From Sorex araneus (Eukaryota > Chordata > Mammalia > Eulipotyphla > Soricidae), in the NCBI RefSeq assembly GCF_027595985.1, contig NC_073304.1, positions 139,425,211 through 139,489,210 of the forward strand: a DNA stretch of 64,000 nt, written 5' to 3'. Both the position numbers and the translations under genes were made by a program. This document shows positions 11,102-21,803 of this stretch, piece after piece (within the stretch, counting starts at the first letter, position 1; the number at the start of each line of letters is the position of its first letter). The notes below the pieces were generated by a model that saw only the letters and a program-made list of their open reading frames with translations, was not told the DNA's origin and searched no databases.

Positions 11102-11439
11102 CAAGTCCTAGTACATAGTCTTCCTCTTCTATCCCAACTTGTCACGATTACTGCAAAACTGGTTCTACAGTCCCTACTTGCAGCAGAGAATGAGACAGAT
11201 ATAAGGTCAAGATTCAATACAATCTCACTCTCCCCAGCCTGCCTCCCAGCACATGAGGCATTGTTTAAGTTGACAGAGACATTAAGGACAATTAGAAAGC
11301 ACACCAAAATGTAACAGACACTCAGAGAAGGGACCAGAAAGACAGTAATAATTAGAATAATCACACTGGATAAGAACTGAGTGTTAAAAGCAGGTAAAGG
11401 GATATACAGGACAACCTTTCAGTTCTGTATTGTAAACCT

Positions 11440-11665
11440 CAATGTCCAAGAGAGAGAGACAGAGACAGAGAGAGAGGTGTCTGCCAATAGATCCAGGCTG
11501 GGGGTGGGGTGGGGGGGTGATGGGAGGGAAATGGAGACACAGGTATTGGGAAATGTACACTGGTGGAGGGATGGGTATCGAAACACTGTATGATTGAAAC
11601 CTAATCATGAACAGCTTTGTAAGGGTCTATCTCACAGTGATTCATTAAAAATAAAATTTAACAGA
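11440..11665 (+). mobile_element. L1 3' end fragment
   Basis: Starts in a GA-rich stretch. The G-rich block, ACACTGGTGGAGGGATGGGT, ACTGTATGATTGAAACCTAA, CACAGTGATTCATTAAAAAT and an A-rich end give the terminal L1 3' UTR. Confidence 0.8.
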
Positions 11666-12505
11666 CACATTAAGAGAGAAGAGGGTGGGATATTTCACAC
11701 AGCAGGCACTCAAAGTATTAAGTCCTGACAATTTCTTATTTTATTTTTGCCTATTCTATTCTTTACTGGGCACCTTTGCTGCCTGTTCTATTCTCAAAAG
11801 ACTTAACTATTTTACCCAGGTACTGTTCCGACCTTGGGGTTTTTGTTAGGAGGATTTATTTTCCACATTGACCCATCTTAATGTCTACTTCCCGAGAACC
11901 CTGCCAGGACCAGCCCCACAGTGAGGCAGACCACTGTCTCCTGCATGTCATCTGTCACTGTATGTTCCCATGGATTCCAATTTGTCCTTACTCACACCCA
12001 TTTGACACCGTACCGATGGTGGCCCGACTTGAGTCACAGGATTTGGGGCATGCAGACAGACTCTTCATTCCTATGACTGGGTCCTGTCCCATTCCTGTAA
12101 TAACCTCTTCCTTGTGGTCACCTATAGTGTTTCTGCCTCCCCATATTAAAGTCTGATAGAGTGTCATCAGGAAGTGAAAATAATCAGACTCTGTAAGGGA
12201 CAAGAAAATAACAGAGTTGTTTTGTGTTTGTGTATGTATGTGTTTGATCTTTTCCAGTTGCATGAAACTTTCTATTTTTATTTATTTTTATTCTGGGGCA
12301 AACAGAGCATTTTTATATCAATAAGTTCAATACATTTATAAAATTAATAATTAAATGTTACTAAATATCCCAGTATGTAACTGCCATCATTGTAAATCAC
12401 AGAATCTCAATTGATATAAAAATTATTAAAAACAAAAGACAAATAAGAACATTAACTAAACTTTGCCTTTAGCTACAAATATAAGTGTATAGTAACAGGC
12501 TTGTT
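11666..12505. other. Intergenic, nothing recognised
   Basis: Mixed sequence with one 91-codon open frame on each strand and no domain. AT-rich from 12270 to 12480. Confidence 0.4.
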
Positions 12506-12716
12506 TTTTATAGGAGCCAACCTTAACAGAGCCAGTGGCCATGCCTGGCAACTGCCAGTGCTATAGTCCTGATGGTTCAGAGGCTTGAGCTGGGTGGTAC
12601 TGGGGTCAGTACTAGGGTTGGGGGCATGGGCTACCAGGAATTCCAGGAATTGAACTCAGTGACTCGTTGAGTCCAGGCAAATTCTCTACCATTTGAATGA
12701 TTTCCTTAGCCCCCCA
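12506..12716 (-). repeat. Very old SINE-like repeat
   Basis: Fragments such as GGAATTGAACTCAGTGACTC and the CCTTAGCCCC end echo the minus-strand SINE body. Divergence is high, so the boundaries are approximate. Confidence 0.5.
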
Positions 12717-13361
12717 CCCCAAAAATGAACTATCAAATTGGAATCGCCGTATCTTTATAGTATTTTATTTTCTTGGTCCTGAAAACACTGTTTATTCAGC
12801 TTTATGTAAAAAGTTTGGTGGACTGAATGTTCATGAACTGAGTAAGTTCCATATTTATCTAGTTTTTATATAATCCTGTAAATTTCATCAGTTCTTGACT
12901 TGGCATCTGTCCTGACATCATAGATATTAAACTACCTGTTCACTTTTTAGATGAGGTTTGATTACAAAGGAGTAATGCACGGGCTTGGGTTTAGTTCCAA
13001 GGGTGAACCCTCGCGCACGCTGGGTTTCTGTGTTGGACAGCAGGTACTTTAAATAGAGCACAGGAGCCTCCACCCAGAAGGGTGGAAATCCCAAGGAACA
13101 CGACTCGGTTCCTGCAAACTAGGGACACTGGCCCCAGAGGCATTGCTTCAGGAACACAGGCTATTCTTCTTGCTCCTTAAGGTTTGGGGAAGAGTCATTG
13201 AACTCCACTGCCTGCTTCCTGATTAGATTCCAGAGACTGCAGGTGGGTGGGTGGGAGTCACAGCAGTATCTGATACCCAGCTCACCTTATGGGTATGATA
13301 GCTGTGTGTCACCATATGAATCCCAAAAATATTTAACAGTTTCTCTGGCAGCCAGCTCTGT
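12717..13361. other. Intergenic, nothing recognised
   Basis: No gene or named repeat. A (GGTG)-rich patch near 13240 is short. Confidence 0.4.
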
Positions 13362-13500
13362 AAATTTTTTTTGGGGGGGAAAGCACACCCATGGTGCTCA
13401 GAGGTTACTCCCCAGGCACCGTGTAGTGTTTGGAGGACCATGTGGTACTGGGGATTGGTCTAGTCCTCCTGCAAGAACACTGGCTCTTGAGCTATCTCCA
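13362..13500 (-). repeat. Old shrew SINE
   Basis: TTTTTTTTGGGGGGGAAAGC, CATGGTGCTCAGAGGTTACT, CATGTGGTACTGGGGATTGG and TTGAGCTATCTCCA in minus-strand SINE order. Confidence 0.7.
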
Positions 13501-13542
13501 TAGACCTTTGACTCTTCTTTTGCTTTTTTGGGGGGGGGCACA

Positions 13543-16500
13543 TGTTCCAAGGAACAATTCTTCTCCAGTGTCGAAAATGGCATGATGTGATTGATGTCTC
13601 CTCGTTTCGGTCAGACCAATGATGTACTTGATCTTCTGCGCTTGCACCATCAGGTCCTCGATGGATGCTTCTGATGCCAGTGTCAGTGCGTTGAAAGTAC
13701 AGACAATCATTTTAGTCTTTCTTCATTTTGGCAGTCTAGTTCATCCCCGAGATTTTTTCAGCCCTCTTTGCTCATCTTTCTTAACGCTGCCGTATTGGGG
13801 GCTCTTTCGGTGACAGGTGAATGAGGCCAAGTGTTTTTACTGTTGTTGGCATATCGAATACGCGACAGGTAGCTTGCTAGGCTCTGCCGTGCGGGTGAGA
13901 TACTCTCAGTAGCTTCCTGGCCTCTCCGAGAGGGATGGAGGCTTTTAGGGCAGCCTCCAATCGCCCTTAGAGGTGTTAACATGGTTCACACCAAATTTGA
14001 ACCCTATCAAATATGGTGTGGGAATAATAGGTATTAAGTGTTTTATGGTGTGTCCTGGAGGGTGGTGGTGGCTGGGTAGTGGATGTAGTGGGGGTTGGCC
14101 AGTGAGGTATTTATCTTGGGTAGAAGGGGCGTCTGGGTTGGACCCGTCCCTCAGATGCCGGAGATTGGAGGAGGCAGACAGAGGATCTTGTTTCCAGGTC
14201 TCATTGAACATAGAGCTAAGGTCGCAAAGTTCTGCTTATCTGGCTTTGTGGGGCTTCACTCGTGTGTGAGTTTCGGCCCAAGTGTCCGGAGAGCAACCTG
14301 GCTTTGCGGGGCTTCACTTGTGCGTGAGGTTCGGCCCAAGTGTCCAGAGAGCAACCTGGAGGGTGGCGGTTGCTGGGTAGTAGTAATTGTTCTTCGGAAC
14401 ATGCGACAACAAAGGCGTTGGTGGCATTGGTGTTCTTGTCAACACAAACTTGGCCATGAGCATTGGTTCATTTGAATGCCTAACAACCCAAATTGGACGA
14501 TTACACTTGAATAGATGTGGCTCACTGCCTGCAGTTTCTATCATTGTCTACGCGCCAACTTCCAACTATGATGAGGAAGAAATTGAGAGGTTCTACATGG
14601 AACTGGAGAAGTTCTATAAAGAAGACCACACCTTCTACAAGATCATTGTTGGTGATTTTAATGCCAAGATAGGTCCGAGAAGGTCGCCCGAAGAACTCCA
14701 CATTGGGACACATTGCCTAGAATGGAAGGATCAGGGTGAGAAACTGTCTGAATTCATCATGTCGACCAAGACCATCCATGGTAACTCACAGTTCCAGAAG
14801 GCCAAATCTAAATTCTGGACATGGGAGTCTCCCAGTGTACAGTTCCACAATGAAATTGACCACATCATATTCGATCGAAGGTTTTGCCTGACTGATGTCG
14901 CTGTTGTCCCAAAATTCCAAACGGGATCAGACCACCATCTCCTTCGTGCGAAATTCTACTTCACAGAGCGGAAAGAAAAGTCTGCAAAATTTAAGTTTAA
15001 GAAGACAACTCCCAGAATGACCACCAACTGGGAGCTCTTTGGCACTATTGCAGCAACGTGGGAAGATGCCATCCTTGACAACATCGACAAAGAATACGTT
15101 CGACTGGTTTAGCACCTCCATGTCTGTGCGAAGAATGCCGAGAGTGAGAAAGCCACAAACAGATGCCTGTCTTCGGAAACTCTCGAGCTCATTCATCAAT
15201 GTGGTTTGGCACAAGCCTCAGGCAACCACAAGCTAACGTCTGAGCTCACAAAGCTGTGCAGAGATGCAATAAAGGAAGACCTCAAAGAGAGAAGAGCAGC
15301 AGAAGCTGGGAAAAGTATTTGTAACGCTCGCCTGTCCTTCGCCAACTACAAGACCAAGATGACTGCCCTCCGACGTCCCAATGGATCTATCACATCCTCC
15401 AGAAAGGCAATAGAGAAAATTATTCATGACTTCTACTTGGATCTCTTTGACAGCCACATATGTCCACCTGCCCACATACCAAATTCCGCAAGATGGATAT
15501 GTCGTTCCCAACGTTCTCCCTTCTGAAATCTGACACACCATTTCGCTGGTAGAGAGCGAACAGCACCTGGTCCGGACAAAATCAGACCCGAACACCTGAA
15601 GAATCTGCTGCCAGTACTCATCAATACACTGGCCCGACTCTTCACCTGTCTGAATGCAAGATTCCGTCACAGTGGAAAACCAGTTGTTCTGTTGTACAAG
15701 AAGGGAGACATCCACGACATCGGCAACTATCGCCCAATCTGCCTGCTGTCTGTCGTCTACAAGTTGTTCACTCGTGTCATCCTGAATAGAATAGGCAGAA
15801 CACTAGACGAAGGACAACCATGCAAGCAAGCCGGGTTCCGAAGGGGATTCAGCATGATAGACCATATCCAAACACTGACAAAACTCACTGAAGTTTGGCG
15901 AGAGTTCAAGATGCCACTCTGTCTAACATTCATCGACTTAAAGAAGGCCTTCGATTCTGTTGAGACTGAGGCGGTCATCGAAGCCCTGGCCAAACAGGGT
16001 GTTCAAACTCAGTATATCAAAATCCTCCGAGAGCTGTATTGTGGATTCACCACTAGGATCTCACCATTCTACAAGGAAGTGATCATTGATGTAAAGAGAG
16101 GGGTGTGGCAGAATGATACCATTTCACCAAAACTCTTCAGTGCTGCCCTTGAGAACATCATGTGATGACTGAAATGGGAAGGAATGGGAGTGAAGATAGA
16201 CAGTCGGCAATTACACCACCTCTGCTTCACTGATGACATCGTTCTCATAACACCAAACATTAGCCAAGTGGCACAAATGCTGACCGACTTCGACCACGAG
16301 TGTGGAAAGGTCGGATTGCAGCTGAATCTCAACAAGACGATGTTCATGAAAAACTAACTGGTCCCTGAAGCTCCATTTGCTCTCAATGGAACAATCATCT
16401 CCGAATGCAGCAGCTATGTGTACCTGGGTCGAGAAATCAACATAAAGAGCGACTTGGTGCCAGAACTGCTCAGGAGGAAGAGAGCAGCGTGGAATGCATT

Positions 16501-17068
16501 CAGGAGCATCGAAGAGGTGGTTAAGAGAACGAAGAACCTCTGACTCCGGGCACATCCTTTCAATTCCACCGTTCTTCCTGCACTAACATATGCCTCAGAG
16601 ACCTGGGCCCTATTCAAACAGCATGAGAATGCTATTAGGGTATCCCAAAGAGGAATCGAAAGAGCTATGCTGGGAATATCATGTCTCACTCAGATGAGAG
16701 AAGGAATCTGGAGTTCTGACCTCTGTCGATGGTCAAAAATCAGGGATGCTGTCTCGTTTGCCAAGGCATCAAAATTCAGATGGAACAGTCATGCAATGCA
16801 ATTCAGAGACGACCGCTGGACTAGAGTTGTTACCGACTGGATTCCACGGGACGTCAGAAGACCTCATGGCTGCCCACCAACTAAATGGTCAGATTTCTTC
16901 GTCAAATCCCTGAATGAACGATTTGATATTTGAGGCTCTTCCTGTTCCTGGAGCGAGCAGATATCATTGGGCTGCACTAGTTCGCGACAGGGACAAATGG
17001 AGACGTTACTGGCGCCCGCTCAAGAAAATCAAAGATCAACAGGACTACAAGTGATACAAGTGATACAA
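13543..17068 (+). mobile_element. RTE-clade retrotransposon, copy B: near full length, 5' part inverted
   Basis: About 3.5 kb. 13543-14385 carries the element 5' region in reverse orientation: 5' UTR, leader, start of the endonuclease. 14386-17068 continues in forward orientation. Both arms contain about 20 bases of the same spot (AATTGTTCTTCGGAACATG and its diverged twin), so the breakpoint is a twin-priming inversion. The forward body encodes endonuclease motifs VGDFNAKIG (about 14647) and SDHHLL (14928). RT motifs follow: GNYRPICLLSVVYKLFT (15720), IDLKKAFDSVE (15930), a damaged motif B (WQND for RQGD, 16108) and FTDDIVLITPN (16230). A C-terminal domain ends near 17055. The 3' end is a TGATACAAG repeat, not poly-A, typical of RTE. 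An 11-bp target duplication lies within a SINE. Stops at 15110, 15526 and 16163 kill it. Confidence 0.93.
14245..14370 (-). repeat. Tandem monomers in the RTE 5' UTR
   Basis: Two adjacent units of about 60 bp inside the inverted RTE 5' end. The shared strings are GGCTTTGTGGGGCTTCACTC / GGCTTTGCGGGGCTTCACTT, then TTCGGCCCAAGTGTCC and AGAGAGCAACCTGG. A second, shorter duplication (GGAGGGTGG and TGGCTGGGTAGT near 14058, GGAGGGTGGCGGTTGCTGGG near 14360) flanks them. Tandem 5' UTR units often carry promoter function in LINEs; that role is only inferred here. Confidence 0.7.
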
Positions 17069-17223
17069 GGGGGGGCACAGCTGGCTCAGGGCTTACTCCT
17101 GGCTCTTCACTCAGGGATCACTCCTGGCAGAGCTTGGGAGAACCATCTGGGATATAAGGAATCAAATCCCTGTTGGCCTTGTGCAAGGCAAACACCCCAC
17201 TCCAGTACTATTGTTCCAGCCTC

Positions 17224-17604
17224 CGGCCTGGACTCAGAACCCTACACGCTGAGAATTCTGGGAAAGGTCTTCTCAGCTAAACTTAGTAGACATGGCACAA
17301 ACTATCCTGTCACACAGCACACCAGATACTCACACTCTCTAGACATTGTGACCCTTTACACAAGCCCCAACAGTTTGTTGGGGAAAGTTCATTCTGGTAC
17401 TTCCCAACCCCACCAGACGGCTTAGATTAAAAAAAAAAAAAAAAAAACCTGTATCTGTCCTCGCTCCAGTCGTCCAACCATGGAAATAGAGTACAGGCAG
17501 TGATGATGGCGATAACTTCAGCAAGGTCTATAATTTATTGTGCTACATTAATTATCCAAGCTGATATTTGGTGGGACTATACAAAATGGTGCTCATGGTC
17601 TATT
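17224..17604. other. Intergenic, nothing recognised
   Basis: Contains an 18-20 base A-run at 17428-17446. No coding or named repeat signal. Confidence 0.4.
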
Positions 17605-17728
17605 CCTAGCTTTGTATTCTGGGTTTATTTCCAGCAGTGTTCAGGGCATGGTGAGGTGGCAGGGATTGAACCAGGGTAATCCACATGCAAGTCAAGTGCA
17701 TTAGCCCCTGCAATATCTCTCTGATCCC
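17605..17728 (-). repeat. Old shrew SINE
   Basis: CAGTGTTCAGGGCATGGTGA, GGGATTGAACCAGGGTAATC, CACATGCAAGTCAAGTGCAT and ATCTCTCTGATCCC in minus-strand SINE order. Confidence 0.7.
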
Positions 17729-17841
17729 TAGGTTAATTAATATTCTACCTGTACATATAAGCAAAAACAACATAGGGAGTTTGAGATGGCACAGTTTTAC
17801 CCAAGAATTGAAATCACAATCTAAAAAAAATCCACACATTT

Positions 17842-18010
17842 ATATGTTTTTTAATTTTAATCACTGTGAGATGCAGTTACAAAGCTTTCATGATTTTTAG
17901 TCATACAATGATAAAACATCCATCCCTCCACCAGTGCACATTTTCCACCACCAATGTCCCCAGTATCCCTCCCACCACCCTCACCCCATCCCACCCCCTG
18001 CCTCTATGGC
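17842..18010 (-). mobile_element. L1 3' end fragment
   Basis: On the minus strand: CACTGGTGGAGGGATGGATG, TCATACAATG-complement text, AAAGCTTTGTAACTGCATCT and CACAGTGATTAAAATT. The L1 terminal 3' UTR, truncated after about 170 bases. Confidence 0.8.
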
Positions 18011-18430
18011 AGGCATTTTTCTTCTTTTTTAAAATTTTTTTCTATTTTTATTTTTAGAAAATTATTCACAATAGTTTATTACATTTAATATTCTAACACC
18101 AATCCCATCACCATGCACCTTCCCACCACCATAAGAGGAAAGTGTGTGACTATTGTTGTATTTCATCCTGGAGCCATTTAAACCCTTGTATAAGAGATTA
18201 TAGGCATGTATATTAAACCCAAACAAATGTGTGCTACTTTTGGTATATCAGTAGGCTAGAGTGTAATTTGCAGCGGCATGCTTCAGGATGATCAGATGGC
18301 GCTGACTTTTGGAAGTTTTATTTCAGGGTCTCTGGATCTTGGCCATCAATGAAATTATATGGCACTGGGGGCAGTGTGTAGGTGTGATTGCCAAGCTACT
18401 GGAAAACTAGGGATCACTTGTTGTTTCAAT
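18011..18430 (-). repeat. Unclassified repeat, minus strand (tail family of 8520)
   Basis: 18050-18135 is the reverse complement of the tail described at 8520 (TCTAACACCAATCCCATCAC). The sequence up to 18430 has no second copy that I can align and may be the body of the same element. Confidence 0.45.
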
Positions 18431-18734
18431 CTTAAAAATGTCTTTAGCTAATATATCATGGAGGGTTCTGCCTACATATTCCTCCATGTACCTTATGGAT
18501 TCAGGTCTGATACTGAGATCTTTAATCTATTTGGATCTGACTTTGTGTTTGGTGTTACACAGAGGTCTGGGTTCATTTTTTTGCAGATAGCTTTCCAGTT
18601 TTCCCAGCACCACTTTTTTAAGAGGCTTTCCTTGCTCCATTTCACATTTCTTCCTCCTTTATCAAACATAAAGTGTTTGATATACTTGAGAGTCTGTGTC
18701 AGAATATTCAACTCTGTTCCATTGGTCTGAGGGT
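18431..18734 (-). mobile_element. L1 ORF2 internal fragment
   Basis: A 72-codon minus-strand frame reads FDKGGRNVKWSKESLLKKW and CWENWKAICKKMNPDL, matching ORF2 of the other L1s here. Both ends are truncated within ORF2. The right edge abuts the composite SINE at 18735. Confidence 0.85.
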
Positions 18735-18977
18735 CTGTCGACAGAACAGCGGGTAGGGCATTTGCCTTGCATGTGGCCGACCTGGGTTCGATTCCTCCAT
18801 CCCTCTCAGAGAGCCCGGCAAGTTACCGAGAGTTGCCCACCCACACAGCAGAGCCTGGCAAGCTACTTGTGACATATTTGAAATGCCAAAAACAATAAGA
18901 ACAAGTCTTACAATGGAGACATCACAGGTGCCCGCTCAAGCGAATCAAACAACGGGATGACAGTGCTACATTACTAC
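18735..18977 (+). mobile_element. Composite SINE: tRNA-like head joined to RTE 5' and 3' ends
   Basis: Three modules can be read. (1) 18737-18797 is the shrew SINE tRNA-like head: ACAGCGGGTAGGGCATTTGC, then GCCGACCTGGGTTCGATTCC with box B. (2) 18798-18900 is the RTE 5' leader: CATCCCTCTCAGAGAGCCCG, CAGCAGAGCCTGGCAAGCTA and GACATATTTGAAATGCCAAA, as in RTE copies A and B. (3) 18912-18977 is the RTE 3' end: ATGGAGACATCACAGGTGCC, CGCTCAAGCGAATCAAACAA and a short tail without poly-A. No coding region is present. It is inferred to be a non-autonomous element mobilised by RTE. Confidence 0.75.
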
Positions 18978-18982
18978 CATGT

Positions 18983-20980
18983 GTTTTTATTATTATTATT
19001 ATTTAAATTTTATTGAATCACCGTGAGATAGTTACAAGCTTTCATGTTTGGGTTACAATCATACAATGATCAAACACCCCTCCCTCCACCAGTGCACATT
19101 CCCCACCACCAATATCCCTGGTGTACCCCCCCTTTCCCACCCTCCCCCTGCCTCTTTTGTGGAGTATAGAATAACATGACATGAGGCTGACACCCAAGGA
19201 CAGTAGATACAAGGGCCAGGAGGATTTCCCCATAGCTGGAAGACTGCTTCATGAGCGGAGGAGAAAAGGCAGATGGAATAGAGAAGGGATCACTAAGAAA
19301 ATGATGGCTGGAGGAATCAGTCAGGATGGAAAATGCATGCCAAAAGTAGATAATGGACCAAACATGATGACCTTCCAGTGTCTGTGTTGCAAGCCATGAT
19401 GCCCAAAAGTAGAGAGAGAGTATGGGGAATATTGTCTGCCATGGAGGCGGTTTTAATTACTACTGCTTTGTAGTACAGCTTGAAGTTGGGGAAAGTGATG
19501 GCACCCATCTTCTTTCCCCCAAGGATTGCTTTAGCTATTTGTGGGGGTTTAATGCTCCATATGAATATCAGGAGTATTTTGTCAATTTCTTTGAAAAATG
19601 TCATGGGTATCCTCAATAGAGACCACATTGAATCTATATAATGCTTTGGGGGAAATTAACATTGCCATTTTGACAATGTTAATCCTCTTGATCCATAAAC
19701 AGGGGATGTCTCTCTATTTGCTAGTGTCCTCTTTTATTTCTTGAAGTACTGTTTTGTAGTTTTCATTGTATAGGTCCTTCACCTCTTTAGTTAAGCTGAT
19801 TCCAAGGTATCTGATTTTCCGAGGCACTATTGTGAACTTTTTAAAAATATCTCTTCTCTTTTGTTATTTGTATATAGGAAAGCCATATACTTTTAGGAAT
19901 TGATTTTGTAACTTGCCACTTTACTATACAGACCTATTGTTTCTAGGAGCTTTTCTGTAAAGTCTTTAGAATTTTCTAAGTATAATGTCATGTCATCTGC
20001 AGTGATAGCTTGACTTCTCCGTTTCCTATCTGGATGCTCTTGATATCTTTTTCTTGCCTAACTGCTATGGCAAGTACTTCCAGTACTATACTGAATAGAA
20101 GTGGTGAGAGTGTGCAACCTTGTCCCTAATCTTAGAGGGAAGGCTCTGAGTTTTTCCCCACTGAGAATATGCTTGCTATAGGTTTGTGGTAGATGGTTTT
20201 GACTATAGTGAGGAATGTTCCTTTGACTTCCATTTTGTAGAGGGTTTTTATCACAAATGGCTTCTGGGTCTTGTCAAATGTCTTCTCTGCATATATTGAT
20301 ATGATCATATGTTTTTTATCTTTCCTTTCATTTATATGGTATATTATGTTGATTTACTTGTACTCACAAGTAAATCATCCTTGAACGATCCTTGCATCCC
20401 CAGGATGAATCCTACTTAGTCGTGGTGCATGATCGGTTTGATGATTCATTGGATTCTATTTGCTAGTATTTTGTTGAGGATCTTTACGTCTGCGTTCATC
20501 AGGAATATTGGCCTGTAATTCTCTCTTTTTTGTTGTGTCTCTGTCTGCTTTTGGTATTAAAGTGATATTTCCCTCACAGAAACTGTTTGGAAGTGTTTCA
20601 ATTTCCTGGAAAAGCTTGAACAGTATTGGGAGTAGGTCCTGTTTAAAGGTTTGAAAGAATTCACTAGTGAATCCATCTGAGCCAAGGGTTTTGTTTTGAA
20701 GGAGACTTTTGATTATTATTTCAATTTCCTCGATAGTGATAGGTCTGTTAAGGTATTCCTAGTCTTCTTGGGTCAGCTTTGGGAGACTATAGGAGTCCAG
20801 GAATTCATCCATTTCTTTGAGGTTCTCTTGTGTCGTGGCATAAAGATTCTCAAAGTAACCTCTGATTATCCTTTTAATTTCTGTGGCTTCTGTTGGGATG
20901 TTCCCCTTTTCATTTCTGATTCTATTTACTGGGGGTCTCTCTTTGAAATCACACATTTCTGAAAATGTTTTATTCAAAGC
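18983..20980 (-). mobile_element. L1, minus strand, 5'-truncated with internal deletion
   Basis: The poly-A side is at 18983 (TTATTGAATCACCGTGAGAT). The 3' UTR runs to about 19438, then jumps directly into ORF2 ([16 protein letters not shown]). About 1.3 kb of the ORF2 C-terminus is missing compared with the copy at 28.6-34.9 kb. ORF2 then runs with frameshifts to 20980 ([16 protein letters not shown] and [14 protein letters not shown]). RT-domain text can be read in broken frames between. Confidence 0.88.
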
Positions 20981-21189
20981 TTATTTATCAACCAAGGAAC
21001 AAAAAGAATAGAAAAATAGAATATTAATGAGTGCAACATAAGAAAAAAAGTAAAAAGTGTTTAAAAAAAAAGCTCAAGCTTTATATACCAATTTGGAAGC
21101 ACAAATATATTAAGCAGAAGAAGATGCACTACAGTGTTGTTTTGTTTTGTTTTGTTTTTAGCTACTACTTGTCTTAGAATAAAGGATGA
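20981..21189. other. Intergenic, nothing recognised
   Basis: AT-rich, with a (GTTTT)n run at 21137-21160. Confidence 0.4.
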
Positions 21190-21356
21190 GGGGCTAAAGC
21201 GATAATACAGTGGGTAGGGTGTTCGCCTTGCACATGGCCGACCTGGGTTCGATCCTCGGCATCCCATATGGTCCCTCAAGTACCACCAGGAGTAATTCCT
21301 GAGTGCAAAGCCAGAAGTAACCCCTTATCATCACTGGGTGTGACCCCCCAAAAAAT
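21190..21356 (+). mobile_element. Shrew tRNA-derived SINE
   Basis: GGGGCTAAAGCGATAATACA, GCCGACCTGGGTTCGATCCT, CCACCAGGAGTAATTCCTGA and GTGACCCCCCAAAAAAT. Moderately diverged, complete in length. Confidence 0.9.
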
Positions 21357-21439
21357 ATTTTTTAAAAAATAAAGGATGAAAATATATGACTTATCTGTAC
21401 TTCTATTAGATGGTAACTATATATGTATTCATACATCAA

Positions 21440-21660
21440 TTATATGGCAGAGTCTCTTGCCCCCGTGCCTGGCTGTTTTTCACTGGGGACCCTTGGAGGC
21501 GGTGGGTTGAGTCTCCCGCTCTGCCCCGAGCAGAGCCCTGGCAGCTGAAGACCTCCGGAACTCAGCCACAGCCATGCTCAAGGCCACTCTCCACATGCTT
21601 GGACAAGCCTCACACATGAAGGAACCGGCAGAGGAATCCAGGTGTGCTGAGATCTCCAAG
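21440..21660 (+). repeat. L1 5' UTR-like segment
   Basis: CCACAGCCATGCTCAAGGCC, CCACATGCTTGGACAAGCCT and nearby strings pair with 28200-28280 (CCACCGCCATACTCAAGGCT, CCCACACGCTCGGGCCAAGC). It is therefore a repeat. The GC content and adjacent L1 context suggest a 5' UTR, but this is not certain. Confidence 0.45.
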
Positions 21661-21803
21661 CCTGCTCAGATCGGGACTGGGCCTCTTCTGCCCAGATCCA
21701 TTTTCTAGTAGCTAGGCAGTCACATCCACAAATTTCCCCTGGCACCATGTAATCCCATCAATGGCCAACATCCAGAGACTATAAAACCAAGCTTCACAGC
21801 TGC

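Larger units (their letters stand above)
13517..17223 (-). mobile_element. Shrew SINE split by RTE copy B
   Basis: The poly-T end of a minus-strand SINE (CTTTTGCTTTTTTGGGGGG) lies at 13517-13542. Its body resumes at 17069 (GGGGGGGCACAGCTGGCTCA) and runs through CTCCTGGCAGAGCTTGGGAG to GTTCCAGCC at about 17223. Between them lies RTE copy B. The string GGGGGGGCACA stands at 13532-13542 and again at 17069-17079, as expected for a target duplication. Confidence 0.85.

Noticed and set aside
13543-17068. RTE as nematode contamination of the assembly
   Set aside because: It is embedded in a shrew SINE with target duplication, and another copy lies in a DZANK1 intron.
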